Part shown: in pieces, positions 8,256 to 18,183 of the stretch
Layout of the letters: each line of letters opens with the position of its first letter
Position numbering within the stretch: position 1 is the first letter of the stretch
Source: Alistipes sp.
GTDB taxonomy: Bacteria; Bacteroidota; Bacteroidia; Bacteroidales; Rikenellaceae
Length of the DNA stretch: 64,000 nt
Assembly (NCBI GenBank): GCA_017623505.1
Contig: JAGAOZ010000028.1
Span: 39,292 to 103,291, forward strand
Direction of reading: 5' to 3'
Notes under the pieces: model-generated
The model's database searches: none
The model's input: the letters and a program-made list of their open reading frames with translations, nothing else
What the model was told of the DNA's origin: nothing
Made by a program: the position numbers and the translations under genes

Positions 8256-10114
8256 TAGTTAAGATGTCACGTTACGACTTTGTGTTGCTTGCAGCGCAGA
8301 GTGAAGATTTCATTGCTCGCCTTCGTGAGTTGGGCTTGGTTGATATTACCACCCTTGGCTGGGAGCCTCGTGAGCAGGACCGTCAGCTTTTGACCGATAT
8401 CGAGCAATACCGCAAGGCTGTTGATTGGCTTACTCTCTTTGCTCAGGAGCAACCTGAGGTGGTTGCTTCAGCCGAGGCTTATAGCTCTGGTGAGGAGGCT
8501 TTCGCGCATTATTCGGAGGCTCTGCAACGCCGTGTAGCATTGCAGGCTGAGATAGCTCGTCTGCGTAAGCTCTCTGAGGAGTTGGAGCCTTGGGGTGAGT
8601 TCTCTGCCCAGAACAGCATAGCTCTTGCCGAGAGCGGTGTTGTTTTGCGATATTTTATTGCGCAGACGTCTGTCTACGATGCAGCTTTTGACGAGTGGTC
8701 TGCGGAGCACACCATTGTCGAGGTTGGTCGTACCTCTTCTGCGGTATATTTCGTAGCTGTTGCTCAGGCGGGTGAGGATTTCGCTTTTGATGCACAGGAG
8801 ATTAAGATGCCACAGATGGACTACGTTGCTGCTTCCGAGGCAGCTACGGAGGCTGAGCAGCAGGTTGTGTCTTTGGATGCAGAGTTTGCACGTTCGGCCA
8901 AGAGTCTGGAGGCTATTGGTAGAGTTCTGTCTGAGTTGCAGCATCGTTTGCAGGATGTGAAGATTGTCGGTACTGCCGAGAGTGCTGCTGATGGAAAGTT
9001 GGTAGTCTTGGAGGGCTGGGCTGAGAAGAATCGCTCTGCGGAGGTTGATGCTCTGTTGGAGGAGTATCCTAATGTTGTCTATTTGAAGCGCGACCCTGTT
9101 GAGGAGGACTTGACGCCTGTGAAGCTTAAGAATAACTTCTTTGCACGTATTTTTGAGCTTATTGGTGGCTTGTATGCGTTGCCAAAGTATGGTTCGTTGG
9201 ATTTGACTCCATTCTTTGCACCGTTCTACATGCTCTTCTTTGCAATCTGTTTGAACGATGCCGGTTATGGTGCTATTATCTTCCTTGCAGGTTTGTACCT
9301 TATGTTTAAGGGTGGTAAGGGTATGCGCCAGGCCTCTTATCTGACGATGTTCTGCGGAGGAGCTACCGTTCTGTTTGGTCTTTACACAGGTTCGTTGTTT
9401 GGAATGAGTATACCTGAGATGTTGGGTTATCCCGATATTGCCAACTCTCCATTCTTGGATTTCCAGGGACAGTTCTTTAATTGGGCTTTGGCTTTGGGAG
9501 TGATACAGATTCTCTTCGGTATGTTCCTGAACATCTGTTTCAAGATTCGTTATTTCGGTATTTCGACAGTCCTGGGCTCTCTGGGATGGTTTATCATCGT
9601 GCTGTCGGGTTGCTTGTCTATGGGTCTTCCGATGATGATTCCGGGCTGTGCAATTCCGGGCTTTGCTCCGAACTCAATTGCCTTCTATGTAGCGTTGGGT
9701 ATTGGTGGAGTATTGATGCTTCTGCTGAATAATCCACGTCGTAATCCGATTATGAACCTTGCTGTTGGAGTGTGGGATACCTATAACAATATTTCGGGTA
9801 TGTTGAGTGATGTGCTCTCATATATCCGTCTGTTTGCCATTGGTCTTTCGGGTGGTGTTTTGGCCATTGTATTTAACGATTTGGCTATGGGTCTTACAGG
9901 ATTGAGTGAGGGTATTGGAGAGTTTGGCTTTGGTACTGTTATGCAGATTATCGGTGCGGCCTTGATTCTCTTGATAGGTCACGGTATCAACCTCTTCATG
10001 TCGGCCATATCGTCATTTGTACACCCTATGCGATTGACCTTTGTAGAGTTCTATAAGAATGCAGGTTTCGAGATGACGTCACGTAAGTTCGAGCCTCTGA
10101 ATAATGAAAAATAA
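8252..10114 (+). CDS. atpI: V-type ATP synthase subunit I (a-subunit homologue)
   Basis: 620 residues. The N-terminal half (to about 310) is a cytoplasmic helical stalk-binding domain; the C-terminal half has seven or eight membrane spans. The segment DVLSYIRLFAIGLSGG near residue 524 carries the arginine that works with the ring carboxylate during ion transport. The start ATG overlaps the atpD stop by four bases; an alternative start four codons later (ATGTCACG) would lose the overlap. It is 46 bases ahead of atpK. Confidence 0.95.
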   Translation: MIVKMSRYDFVLLAAQSEDFIARLRELGLVDITTLGWEPREQDRQLLTDIEQYRKAVDWLTLFAQEQPEVVASAEAYSSGEEAFAHYSEALQRRVALQAEIARLRKLSEELEPWGEFSAQNSIALAESGVVLRYFIAQTSVYDAAFDEWSAEHTIVEVGRTSSAVYFVAVAQAGEDFAFDAQEIKMPQMDYVAASEAATEAEQQVVSLDAEFARSAKSLEAIGRVLSELQHRLQDVKIVGTAESAADGKLVVLEGWAEKNRSAEVDALLEEYPNVVYLKRDPVEEDLTPVKLKNNFFARIFELIGGLYALPKYGSLDLTPFFAPFYMLFFAICLNDAGYGAIIFLAGLYLMFKGGKGMRQASYLTMFCGGATVLFGLYTGSLFGMSIPEMLGYPDIANSPFLDFQGQFFNWALALGVIQILFGMFLNICFKIRYFGISTVLGSLGWFIIVLSGCLSMGLPMMIPGCAIPGFAPNSIAFYVALGIGGVLMLLLNNPRRNPIMNLAVGVWDTYNNISGMLSDVLSYIRLFAIGLSGGVLAIVFNDLAMGLTGLSEGIGEFGFGTVMQIIGAALILLIGHGINLFMSAISSFVHPMRLTFVEFYKNAGFEMTSRKFEPLNNEK

Positions 10115-10136
10115 ATAAACAATAAACAATTAATAA

Positions 10137-10619
<483 letters not shown>

Positions 10620-10642
10620 GTTATAGAACTTTTCAGCTAAAG

Positions 10643-10676
10643 ACTGCTCAGCGCTTCTGCGTTGGGCAGTTTTTTT
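10643..10676 (+). terminator. Intrinsic terminator of the V-type ATPase operon
   Basis: A 12-bp stem with two G-T pairs (ACTGCTCAGCGC with GCGTTGGGCAGT), TTCT loop, and a run of seven T. It lies 23 bases after the atpK stop. Confidence 0.9.
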
Positions 10677-10764
10677 ATGCCTTTTTTTGTTCTAAAAGAC
10701 AATAGTTTTCGGTGGGTTGATAAAGAGTTTGTTTTTAACTGTTCGGGTTCTAAAAAAATATTAT

Positions 10765-10772
10765 TATATTTG
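10765..10772 (+). promoter_or_regulatory. Promoter -7 box for the glutaminyl cyclotransferase gene
   Basis: TATATTTG matches TAnnTTTG, 19 bases before the ATG at 10792. It supports that start over an upstream in-frame ATG at 10717, which lies before the promoter. Confidence 0.65.
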
Positions 10773-10791
10773 TTCCAAATATACTTTTGTT

Positions 10792-11592
10792 ATGAAAAGA
10801 TTGTTATTTACTCTTTGTGCATTGGCTTTTTTTGTTGCTTGTGCTTCGCAGCCTAAACCCCAGAATACCTCTACGGGCGATGCCACTATTAATGTCGTCA
10901 CTCCCGATATTTATGGCTATAAAGTCAAAGCCACATATCCCCACTCTGTGGGAAGCTACACTCAAGGCTTGCAGTACTACGACGGCAAGCTGTTCGAAGG
11001 TACGGGTGTCGAGGGTGAGTCGCGTCTTATGCAGGTAGAGCTTGCAAGTGGCAAGACCAAGGAGCTTGCCTCTTTGCCAAAGAATCAGTTTGGCGAAGGT
11101 ATTGCCGTGCTTGGAGATAAGATTTATCAGCTGACGTGGTATAGCAATCTGATATACGTCTATAATCTCGACGGTAAACTTCTGCGCAAGGTGCGCCGTG
11201 CTGGCGAGGCGTGGGGCTTGACAACCGACGGAGAGTCGCTTTACCTCTCTGACGGCACCAACCGTATCTATAAACTCAATGCTGAAACCCTCCGCCAGGA
11301 GTCATATATCGAGGTCACAAATAGTGGAACACCCGTTATTAACATCAATGAGCTTGAGTGGATTGAGGGTAAGATTTGGGCTAATATCTACCTTACCGAT
11401 GAGGTTGTTATCATCAATCCTCAGAGTGGCGTTATCGAGGCTATTGTCGATTTCCGAGGCCTGCTCTCTGCGGCAGACTATACGGAGGATACCGACGTTA
11501 TGAATGGTATCGCTTATGATGCCGCCGAGCGTCGTATCTTTGTTACAGGTAAACGCTGGCCAAAACTCTTTGAGGTGGAACTTATCCAATAA
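10792..11592 (+). CDS. Glutaminyl-peptide cyclotransferase, lipoprotein
   Basis: 266 residues. The N-terminus MKRLLFTLCALAFFVAC is a lipoprotein signal with the acceptor cysteine at 17. The rest is a beta-propeller of the plant/bacterial glutamine cyclotransferase family (PF05096), with blocks such as YPHSVGSYTQGLQYYDG, TWYSNLIYVY, NELEWIEGKIWANIY and TDVMNGIAYD. The enzyme turns N-terminal glutamine of peptides into pyroglutamate, here on the outer face of a membrane. The start at 10792 is chosen because of the signal peptide and promoter position. The next gene begins 10 bases after the stop. Confidence 0.88.
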   Translation: MKRLLFTLCALAFFVACASQPKPQNTSTGDATINVVTPDIYGYKVKATYPHSVGSYTQGLQYYDGKLFEGTGVEGESRLMQVELASGKTKELASLPKNQFGEGIAVLGDKIYQLTWYSNLIYVYNLDGKLLRKVRRAGEAWGLTTDGESLYLSDGTNRIYKLNAETLRQESYIEVTNSGTPVININELEWIEGKIWANIYLTDEVVIINPQSGVIEAIVDFRGLLSAADYTEDTDVMNGIAYDAAERRIFVTGKRWPKLFEVELIQ

Positions 11593-11602
11593 TTTTGCAA
11601 CA

Positions 11603-12481
11603 ATGGACTTTCTTCAACTCTTATCTAAGCGTATCCTTGTGTTGGATGGTGCTGTGGGTACCTCTCTGCTGGCAGAGGGATGTGAGGGCTCCTTGGAGGC
11701 TCTGAATCTCACGGCTGCGGAGCGTGTGGAGGCTTTACATCATAAATATATAGCTGCCGGTGCCGATATTATCACTACCAATACCTTCTGTGCTGACGCT
11801 TTGTCATTGTCGCAGTATGGTCTGGCCGAGCAATCTTATCATATCGCACGTGCCGGAGCTCAGATAGCTCGTCGTGTTGCCGATGCCTATGTTGCCGAGC
11901 GCAAGATTTTTGTTGCAGGCTCTGTTGGTCCTACTACCCGTAACCTCACATTGGCAACCGATACCTCTGCTGAGCAGGTCGCTCAAGCCTATGCCGCTGT
12001 TGCATCGGGTTTGATTGATGGCGGGGTAGATATTATTCTGGTGGAGAGTGCTATGGATGTCAAGAACGTGCGTCTTGCTGTGGAGCAGGTGCGCAGGTGC
12101 AGTGCCGATGTGCCTATTATCGTTTCAGCCGTACTTTCACGCATAGCGGGCAGAGTTGCCTCGGGTGCTACTGTTGAGAAGTTCTTGGAGCAGTTGCCTT
12201 TGGATAATATCGCCGTCGTTGGCTTCAACTGTTCGGGTGCGCCTTCAGCTATGGAGCCGTCGCTCAAGACGCTTTGCGCTAAGAGTGATAAGCCTATTAT
12301 CTTCTATCCTTCGGCTGGAGCGGAACGCCTTGCGGCCAATAACTTTGCCAAGCAGATGGAGGGTGCGATGCGTGAGCGTATGGTCAATATCGTAGGAGGA
12401 TGTTGTGGAACAACACCTCAGCATATCGAGGCTTTGGCTCGTCGTGCCTCTTGTTGGCAGACTCGTCGTGTAAATATATAA
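11603..12481 (+). CDS. Stand-alone homocysteine S-methyltransferase domain protein
   Basis: 292 residues from the ATG at 11603. It has the zinc-thiolate homocysteine methyltransferase fold: N-terminal LVLDGAVGTSL (13-23), GADIITTNTFCA near 53-64, GSVGPT near 107, and the zinc ligands Cys210 (GFNCSG) and Cys267/Cys268 (GGCCGTT). This is equivalent to the first domain of cobalamin-dependent MetH; the folate, cobalamin and reactivation domains are absent. It may use S-methylmethionine or another donor, or partner with a separate corrinoid protein. The start inside the preceding gene is unlikely because the domain starts at the second ATG. It is cotranscribed with its neighbours. Confidence 0.85.
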   Translation: MDFLQLLSKRILVLDGAVGTSLLAEGCEGSLEALNLTAAERVEALHHKYIAAGADIITTNTFCADALSLSQYGLAEQSYHIARAGAQIARRVADAYVAERKIFVAGSVGPTTRNLTLATDTSAEQVAQAYAAVASGLIDGGVDIILVESAMDVKNVRLAVEQVRRCSADVPIIVSAVLSRIAGRVASGATVEKFLEQLPLDNIAVVGFNCSGAPSAMEPSLKTLCAKSDKPIIFYPSAGAERLAANNFAKQMEGAMRERMVNIVGGCCGTTPQHIEALARRASCWQTRRVNI

Positions 12482-12492
12482 TTACAGCAGTT

Positions 12493-13398
12493 ATGTGTGG
12501 ACAAGGTATTATACGAGATGTTGAGCAGAGACTGGGTGCAGCAAATATTTGCTACCACACTCTCGATGCCAAAGGCATTATGGTAAAGATTGGCGGATGC
12601 CGTGTAGATAATGGTTGCGCTGTGGTGCTCTATGCCGATAAACGTAGCTGCGAGTACGTAGTTAATCTCGTGCTAAACATTGCGGCTAATCCTGATTTTA
12701 TGGGATGTGTTTATGCTTTCTTCCCTAATGAGGATTTTGCAGGTGAGTTAGAGCCAACACTCTTTGGCGAACGGAGAATCAAAGCCTGTATTATGCCGGT
12801 CTGCGATGCGGAAGTGCCGTCTGGTGAAATAGGCTTGTGTCGAGGTAAGATGCTTGCTTCACGTGATGAGTTTACTATAAAAATCAACGCTAATCTTGCG
12901 GGCCAACCACCTCTTTTTGATAAGGTCCGAGTTGTAGAGGCTCTTGCCGATTTGATGATGCGTGTGAAGGGGCTGGAGAACGCCGATTGTAAGGTTCTGG
13001 TAGGGAATCTTGTGGCTAAGGCGGTCGATACGCCTGTACCATTGGATGCAATGGTTGATGGTGGTGTCTACTGCTTGAAGGATGGTGTGAGAAGTGCTGT
13101 TATGCAGATGATAAACAATATTACCTCAGAGTTGGAGTATAAATATGAGATAGCTATTGCTGCCACTATTACCCCTTGCGAACCTTGTGTAGAGAATGAT
13201 ATGCGAGTGATAGATGAGGTTTTGCAATTGGCACAGAGTACGGGTTGTAAGGTGCGGGAGTGTGAGGCTGTGTTCGCTTCGCATCCTTTTGGCTATCTGA
13301 CCCGACACTACCCATCTGTGATGTATTATTGCTGTGATGAATCCTTTGCGTGTGGGGATTTTCTGCATAGCTTAGTTCGTAATATTTTGAATAGATAA
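12493..13398 (+). CDS. M20-like protein lacking metal ligands (degenerate amidohydrolase)
   Basis: 301 residues, cytoplasmic, no confident family name. The middle and end resemble M20D amidohydrolases: VPSGEIGLCRGKMLASRDEF (108-127) aligns with the P-x-G-x-I-x-x-R-x-G-x-x-M-A-x-x-D-x-F block before the dimerisation domain; CVENDMRVIDE near 242 aligns with the P-x-x-x-ND block; FASHPFGYLTRHYPS (261-275) aligns with the A-E-D-F-x-x-x-x-x-x-P block. The ligands expected there (H-x-D, H-D-G-H, EE and the final H) are missing or replaced, and the N-terminal lobe is short. It therefore looks like a pseudoenzyme or a much altered relative. It is 11 bases from the methyltransferase gene and 6 from rnr. 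Confidence 0.6.
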   Translation: MCGQGIIRDVEQRLGAANICYHTLDAKGIMVKIGGCRVDNGCAVVLYADKRSCEYVVNLVLNIAANPDFMGCVYAFFPNEDFAGELEPTLFGERRIKACIMPVCDAEVPSGEIGLCRGKMLASRDEFTIKINANLAGQPPLFDKVRVVEALADLMMRVKGLENADCKVLVGNLVAKAVDTPVPLDAMVDGGVYCLKDGVRSAVMQMINNITSELEYKYEIAIAATITPCEPCVENDMRVIDEVLQLAQSTGCKVRECEAVFASHPFGYLTRHYPSVMYYCCDESFACGDFLHSLVRNILNR

Positions 13399-13404
13399 AA
13401 TTTT

Positions 13405-15573
13405 ATGACACATAGAAGACGAGATAATCATAAATCGGAGCTCTCGCACTCCTCACGTGCAGCCTTTGTTGTGAGAATGTTTCGTGAGTTCCCCGAAAGA
13501 GTCTTTTCGCTTAAACAACTTGTTTCAGCGTCAGGCGGCAATTCGCGCGATGCTCGTTATGTTGTAAGGGATGTTGTCGAGTCTCTTGTCGAGAGTGGTG
13601 TTGTTGAGCGATTGGGCCGAGACAAATTCCAACTATCAATGGCTCAATTACCACGTTACCGAGGCGTTGTGGATATGATTGGTTCGGGCGCAGCTTATGT
13701 TAGGGTTGAGGAGTTGGATAGCGACATTTACGTCAATCAACGTAATATGAATTGTGCTTTGGATGGTGATGTTGTGGAGGTTGTTGTGCAGCGTCAGTCT
13801 ACTCGTGCAGGGGATAGTCCAGAAGGTAGCATAGTCTCAATTCTGGAGCGTAGTGACAAACGATATGTAGGTGTTGCCGAGGTGAGCCGTTCAGCGATTT
13901 TTGTTCACCCCGATTCACGCAAGCTGCCGATGGATATCTTCTTCTCGCGTAAGGAGTATCCTGCGGTAAGCGATGGCGACAAGGTGGTGTTCCGTATCGT
14001 TGAGTGGGCGCAGGGAGCGAAGAGCCCTCGCGGCGTGATTGTGGATGTGCTGGGTAAGGTGGGCGATAACGATGCTGAGATGCACGCTATCCTTGCCGAG
14101 TATGATTTGCCATATCGTTTTGAGCAGGAGGTTGAGCAGGCTGCTTGTGATATTTCTGCGGTGATAAGCGAGGAGGAGATTGCCCAACGTCGTGATTTTC
14201 GGGATGTTACCACTTTTACCGTAGACCCTGCCGACGCTAAGGATTTTGATGATGCTCTTTCGATTCGTCGTCGGGATGATGGTATGTGGGAGATAGGTGT
14301 TCATATTGCCGATGTTACGCACTATGTTCGTCCGGGCTCGATTATCGACTGTGAGGCACGTGAGCGCGGCACTTCGGTCTATTTGGTTGATAGAACGGTG
14401 CCGATGTTGCCCGAGAGGTTGTGTAATGAGCTGTGCTCGTTGCGTCCCAATGAGCAGAGCCTCTGTTTCTCGGCGGTCTTTACGCTTAATGATGTTGCAG
14501 AGGTACTTGACGAGTGGTTTGGTCGCACGGTGATATATTCCGATAGACGTTTTACATACGCCGAGGCGCAGGCCCGTATTGAAACGGGTGTGGGTGACTA
14601 TGCCGAGGAGATAGGTGTGCTGAATAATCTGGCACAGCAGATGCGTGCAAGACGATTTAAGCAGGGTGCAATCAGCTTTGAGCGTGCAGAGTTTAAGTTT
14701 ATTCTTGACCAAAATGGTAAACCCCTCGGAGTTTATACTAAGGAGCAGCAGGAGGCGAACCAGATGATTGAGGAGTTTATGCTTTTGGCAAATCGTCGTG
14801 TCGCCGAATTTTGCAGTTGCCGAGTTGAGGGCGGAAAACGTAGCCCTCGTTCGATGGTTTATCGTGTGCATGAGGAACCAAATGAGGAAAAACTTTCACG
14901 ATTTCGTGATTTTATCTCACGATTTGGCTATGTTTTCAAACCAAATAAGGGGCGTTCTGTGGCCAAAGCGATGAATAAGTTGATGGCTGAGGTTAAGGGT
15001 AGAGCCGAGGAGAACGCCGTTTCGGCTTTGGCTGTTCGAAGTATGGCTAAAGCCTTCTATACCACTGATAATGTGGGACATTACGGTCTGGCATTTAAGT
15101 ATTATACCCACTTTACCTCGCCTATCCGTCGTTATCCCGATATGATGGTACATCGCCTGTTGGCACGTTATCTTGCAGGTGGTAAATCTGCTGATAGACA
15201 ATCACTTGAGTCGCAAGCATCGTACGCTTCGGAGCGCGAAGTTATCGCTTCGGAGGCAGAACGCGCTTCCATCAAATATAAGATGGTTGAGTTCATGCAA
15301 GATAAAGTAGGTCAGATGTTTAAGGGTCATGTGTCGGGCTTGAGCGAGTGGGGTGTTTATGTGGAGTTGCAGGAGACACACATCGAAGGAATGGCCTATC
15401 TGCGTGATATTGAGGGCGATTTCTATACATACGACGAGGCTCGTTTTGAGGTCGTGGGACGCAACTATGGTCGTAGAATTGCCTTTGGCGATGAGGTGTG
15501 GATACGTGTAAAAGGTGCTGATTTACAGCGACGTACACTCGATTTTGAACTTATTGTAAGTAATAAGAGATAG
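13405..15573 (+). CDS. rnr: Ribonuclease R
   Basis: 722 residues, usual length. A 3'-to-5' exoribonuclease that degrades structured RNA. Order: N-terminal helix-turn-helix-like region (to about 75), cold-shock domains, the RNB catalytic domain with TVDPADAKDFDDALS near 270 whose aspartates bind two magnesium ions, the HYTHFTSPIRRYPD block near 569, and a C-terminal S1 domain (GHVSGLSEWGVYVEL). It begins 6 bases after the previous gene and ends 2 bases before mqnC, so all are one operon. Confidence 0.95.
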   Translation: MTHRRRDNHKSELSHSSRAAFVVRMFREFPERVFSLKQLVSASGGNSRDARYVVRDVVESLVESGVVERLGRDKFQLSMAQLPRYRGVVDMIGSGAAYVRVEELDSDIYVNQRNMNCALDGDVVEVVVQRQSTRAGDSPEGSIVSILERSDKRYVGVAEVSRSAIFVHPDSRKLPMDIFFSRKEYPAVSDGDKVVFRIVEWAQGAKSPRGVIVDVLGKVGDNDAEMHAILAEYDLPYRFEQEVEQAACDISAVISEEEIAQRRDFRDVTTFTVDPADAKDFDDALSIRRRDDGMWEIGVHIADVTHYVRPGSIIDCEARERGTSVYLVDRTVPMLPERLCNELCSLRPNEQSLCFSAVFTLNDVAEVLDEWFGRTVIYSDRRFTYAEAQARIETGVGDYAEEIGVLNNLAQQMRARRFKQGAISFERAEFKFILDQNGKPLGVYTKEQQEANQMIEEFMLLANRRVAEFCSCRVEGGKRSPRSMVYRVHEEPNEEKLSRFRDFISRFGYVFKPNKGRSVAKAMNKLMAEVKGRAEENAVSALAVRSMAKAFYTTDNVGHYGLAFKYYTHFTSPIRRYPDMMVHRLLARYLAGGKSADRQSLESQASYASEREVIASEAERASIKYKMVEFMQDKVGQMFKGHVSGLSEWGVYVELQETHIEGMAYLRDIEGDFYTYDEARFEVVGRNYGRRIAFGDEVWIRVKGADLQRRTLDFELIVSNKR

Positions 15574-15575
15574 AG

Positions 15576-16688
15576 ATGGCGGGTTGTGATATGATATTGC
15601 ATAAGGCACTCCGGGGCGAGGCTCTTGCGATGGATGAGGCGTGGCGTCTGTGGAGTGAAGTGCCGATAGCAGAATTGGCTTCGGCAGCGGATGAGTTGCG
15701 TCGCCAAATGGTTGATAATCCGGCGGTTGTGACGTGGCAGATTGACCGTAATGTAAATATCACAAATGTTTGTATATCAGGATGTAAGTTCTGTAATTTT
15801 CATTGTAAACCTCATCAAACAGAGCGAGCTTTTATAACCACAATCGAAGAGTATCGTCAGAAGATAGATGTGATGTTGGCATTGGGTGGTGACCAGCTGC
15901 TCTTGCAGGGCGGCCTGCACCCCAAGCTCGGTATAGAGTTCTATGAGGAGCTGTTTTCGACGCTGAAGAGTATGTATCCGCAAGTGAGATTACACGCTCT
16001 GGGTGCTCCCGAAGTGGCTCATATAGCGAAAGTTAGCTCATTATCGTATAGGACAACGTTGGAGCGATTGGTGGCTGCGGGTCTGGACTCTCTGCCGGGT
16101 GCCGGAGCTGAGATTTTGGTCGATGATGTGCGACATAGAATATCTCCTGCCAAGCCATCGGTTGAGGAGTGGTTGGAGGTGATGCACGAGGCACATCTGA
16201 TGAATCTGCCTACGTCGGCGACGATGATGTATGGTCATGTGGAGACCCCTCGTCAGAGAATTGAACATTTGCTGAAAATCAGAGATTTACAGGCTCGTTG
16301 TCCGGAGGGTAATTATGGTTTTATAGCCTTTATTCCGTGGATTTTCCGCTCGTCGGGAACTGTGCTTGAGCAGCAGGGTGTGGTGTCTGAGTTTTCACCT
16401 ACGGAGTATATTCGTATAATAGCTTTAAGTCGTTTGATACTCAACAATATACGTAATATTCAGGCATCGTGGCTGACCGTTGGTAAGGCTACGGCGCAAG
16501 TGGCTCTACATAGCGGCGCAAATGATATGGGCTCGATAATGATTGAGGAGAATGTCGTATCGAGTGCCGGTGCGAATAATAAATTCGACGCTGAGGGTAT
16601 TCAGCAGGCTATTCGTGAGGCGGGTTTTGAGCCTCGTCTGCGTGACCAACTCTATCGAATCAGAGAGTATCACACCACGCCGAAGTAA
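15576..16688 (+). CDS. mqnC: Cyclic dehypoxanthinyl futalosine synthase (radical SAM)
   Basis: 370 residues. The radical SAM motif CxxxCxxC is at Cys66, Cys70 and Cys73 (CISGCKFC), followed by LQGGLHP near 110 and PGAGAEILVDDVR near 172, both typical of MqnC. It cyclises dehypoxanthine futalosine in the futalosine route to menaquinone. That quinone would feed the fumarate reductase encoded later in the window. A second possible start is the ATG at 15591; the first is kept because it is two bases from the rnr stop. No other menaquinone gene is present here. Confidence 0.9.
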   Translation: MAGCDMILHKALRGEALAMDEAWRLWSEVPIAELASAADELRRQMVDNPAVVTWQIDRNVNITNVCISGCKFCNFHCKPHQTERAFITTIEEYRQKIDVMLALGGDQLLLQGGLHPKLGIEFYEELFSTLKSMYPQVRLHALGAPEVAHIAKVSSLSYRTTLERLVAAGLDSLPGAGAEILVDDVRHRISPAKPSVEEWLEVMHEAHLMNLPTSATMMYGHVETPRQRIEHLLKIRDLQARCPEGNYGFIAFIPWIFRSSGTVLEQQGVVSEFSPTEYIRIIALSRLILNNIRNIQASWLTVGKATAQVALHSGANDMGSIMIEENVVSSAGANNKFDAEGIQQAIREAGFEPRLRDQLYRIREYHTTPK

Positions 16689-16728
16689 TAAAATTGTCAA
16701 ATAGGGTGGTTAATTAATTAAAATTAAT

Positions 16729-16736
16729 TACCTTTG
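16729..16736 (+). promoter_or_regulatory. Promoter -7 box for tig
   Basis: TACCTTTG matches TAnnTTTG, 44 bases before the tig start. The -33 element is not clear. Confidence 0.6.
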
Positions 16737-16780
16737 CACCTCAAACAGATGAAAATAGGATTAAATATAAATATCAGATT

Positions 16781-18109
16781 ATGAAAATTACAAGAGAACA
16801 GCGTGAGTCTAATTGCTCACTTTTGAAGGTTGTTGTAGGTGAGGCAGACTACGGCGAGGCAGTAGAGAAGCTTTTGCGTGACTACAAGCGTAAGGCAAAT
16901 GTACCAGGTTTCCGTCCCGGTATGGTGCCTATGGGTATTATCCGTAAGATGTATGGTAAGGGTGCTGTTGCAGAGCAGGCTTATAAGTTGGCTTCAAATT
17001 CAGTATTCGAGTATCTTCAGAAGGAGGGTATTGACTATGTAGGTGACGTTATCCCATCGGATGAGCAGGGCGATTTCGATTTCGAGAATAACACCGAGCA
17101 TGAGTTTATGTTTGAGATTGGCGAGGCTCCAAAGGTGGAGTTGGCTCTCTCGGCTAAGGATAAACTCACATACCACAAGATTAAGGTTGATAAGAAGATG
17201 CGCGATGCTTACAAGGATAACTACTTGCGTCGTTATGGCCGTTTGGTGGATGTAGAGAAGGTTAAGAAGGATGAGGCTTTGACAGTTATTCTGGATAACG
17301 GTGATATGCGTATTGAGGATGCTTATGTAGGTCTTATCTCAATGTCGGATGAGGAGCGTAAGCCATTCATTAACAAGAAGGTTGGCTCAAAGATGAAGGT
17401 TAATATCAATGAGCTTTACAAGAATCCTGCACAGCGCGCTTCAATCCTCGGTGTTAAGGAGGAGGAGCTTGAGAGTGTAAATCCAGAGTTTAAGTTGGAG
17501 ATTAAGCAGGTGCGTCAGTTCGCTAATCCTGAGCTTAATGAGGAGTTCTTCAAGATGGCCTTCCCAGCAGGTGACGTGAAGAGCGAGGAGGAGTTGGATG
17601 CTTTGATGGCAGCAGAGATTGAGAAGGAGTTGGCACGTGAGACAGATTATCTGTTCACAATCCACGTACGTAACTTCCTTATGGAGAAGGCTGCTTTGCA
17701 GATGCCTGAGGCATTCTTGAAGCGTTGGCTCTATACTATCAACGAGGGTAAGTTCTCAATGGAGGAGATTGAGAAGGACTTCGACGGCTTTGTGAAGATG
17801 TTTACTTGGAACTACTTGCAGAAGCACTTTATCCAGACTGCAAACTTGAGCGTATCGGCTGAGGAGGTTGAGGCTGAGGCTAAGGAGTTTGCAAAGGCAC
17901 AGTTTGCACAGTATGGTATGCCATCGGCTCCAGAGGAGATGGTTGCTAACTTTGCAAAGCAGATTTTGGAGAATAAGGAGCAGGCTCAGAAGATTTATGA
18001 GAAGCTCTATGAGGTGAAGGTTGTAGAGTATGTTAAGTCGCAGATTAAGGTGACTAACAAGGCTGTAACCTCTGAGGAGTTTGCTGAGTTGGCTAAGGCT
18101 AACAACTAA
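16781..18109 (+). CDS. tig: Trigger factor, ribosome-associated chaperone
   Basis: 442 residues. The N-terminal ribosome-binding domain shows RKANVPGFRPGMVPMGIIRKMYG (about 36-58), the ribosome-docking signature in its Bacteroidetes form. The middle segment (about 150-235) is a diverged FKBP-like domain and the remainder is the helical arms region. The protein holds nascent chains at the exit tunnel. It precedes clpP-clpX as in many bacteria, but a 135-base gap with a strong hairpin separates it from clpP. Confidence 0.93.
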   Translation: MKITREQRESNCSLLKVVVGEADYGEAVEKLLRDYKRKANVPGFRPGMVPMGIIRKMYGKGAVAEQAYKLASNSVFEYLQKEGIDYVGDVIPSDEQGDFDFENNTEHEFMFEIGEAPKVELALSAKDKLTYHKIKVDKKMRDAYKDNYLRRYGRLVDVEKVKKDEALTVILDNGDMRIEDAYVGLISMSDEERKPFINKKVGSKMKVNINELYKNPAQRASILGVKEEELESVNPEFKLEIKQVRQFANPELNEEFFKMAFPAGDVKSEEELDALMAAEIEKELARETDYLFTIHVRNFLMEKAALQMPEAFLKRWLYTINEGKFSMEEIEKDFDGFVKMFTWNYLQKHFIQTANLSVSAEEVEAEAKEFAKAQFAQYGMPSAPEEMVANFAKQILENKEQAQKIYEKLYEVKVVEYVKSQIKVTNKAVTSEEFAELAKANN

Positions 18110-18183
18110 TTTTTGATAAATACGGATTTGCCAAAATGACGCCTAAAGCGTTTGTTAAGGCGAATTTCGGTTGTGATACTTTG

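Noticed and set aside
13915-14871. Long open frame on the minus strand inside rnr (318 codons)
   Set aside because: It is a shadow of the RNase R gene; no conserved motif, low-complexity composition and no promoter.
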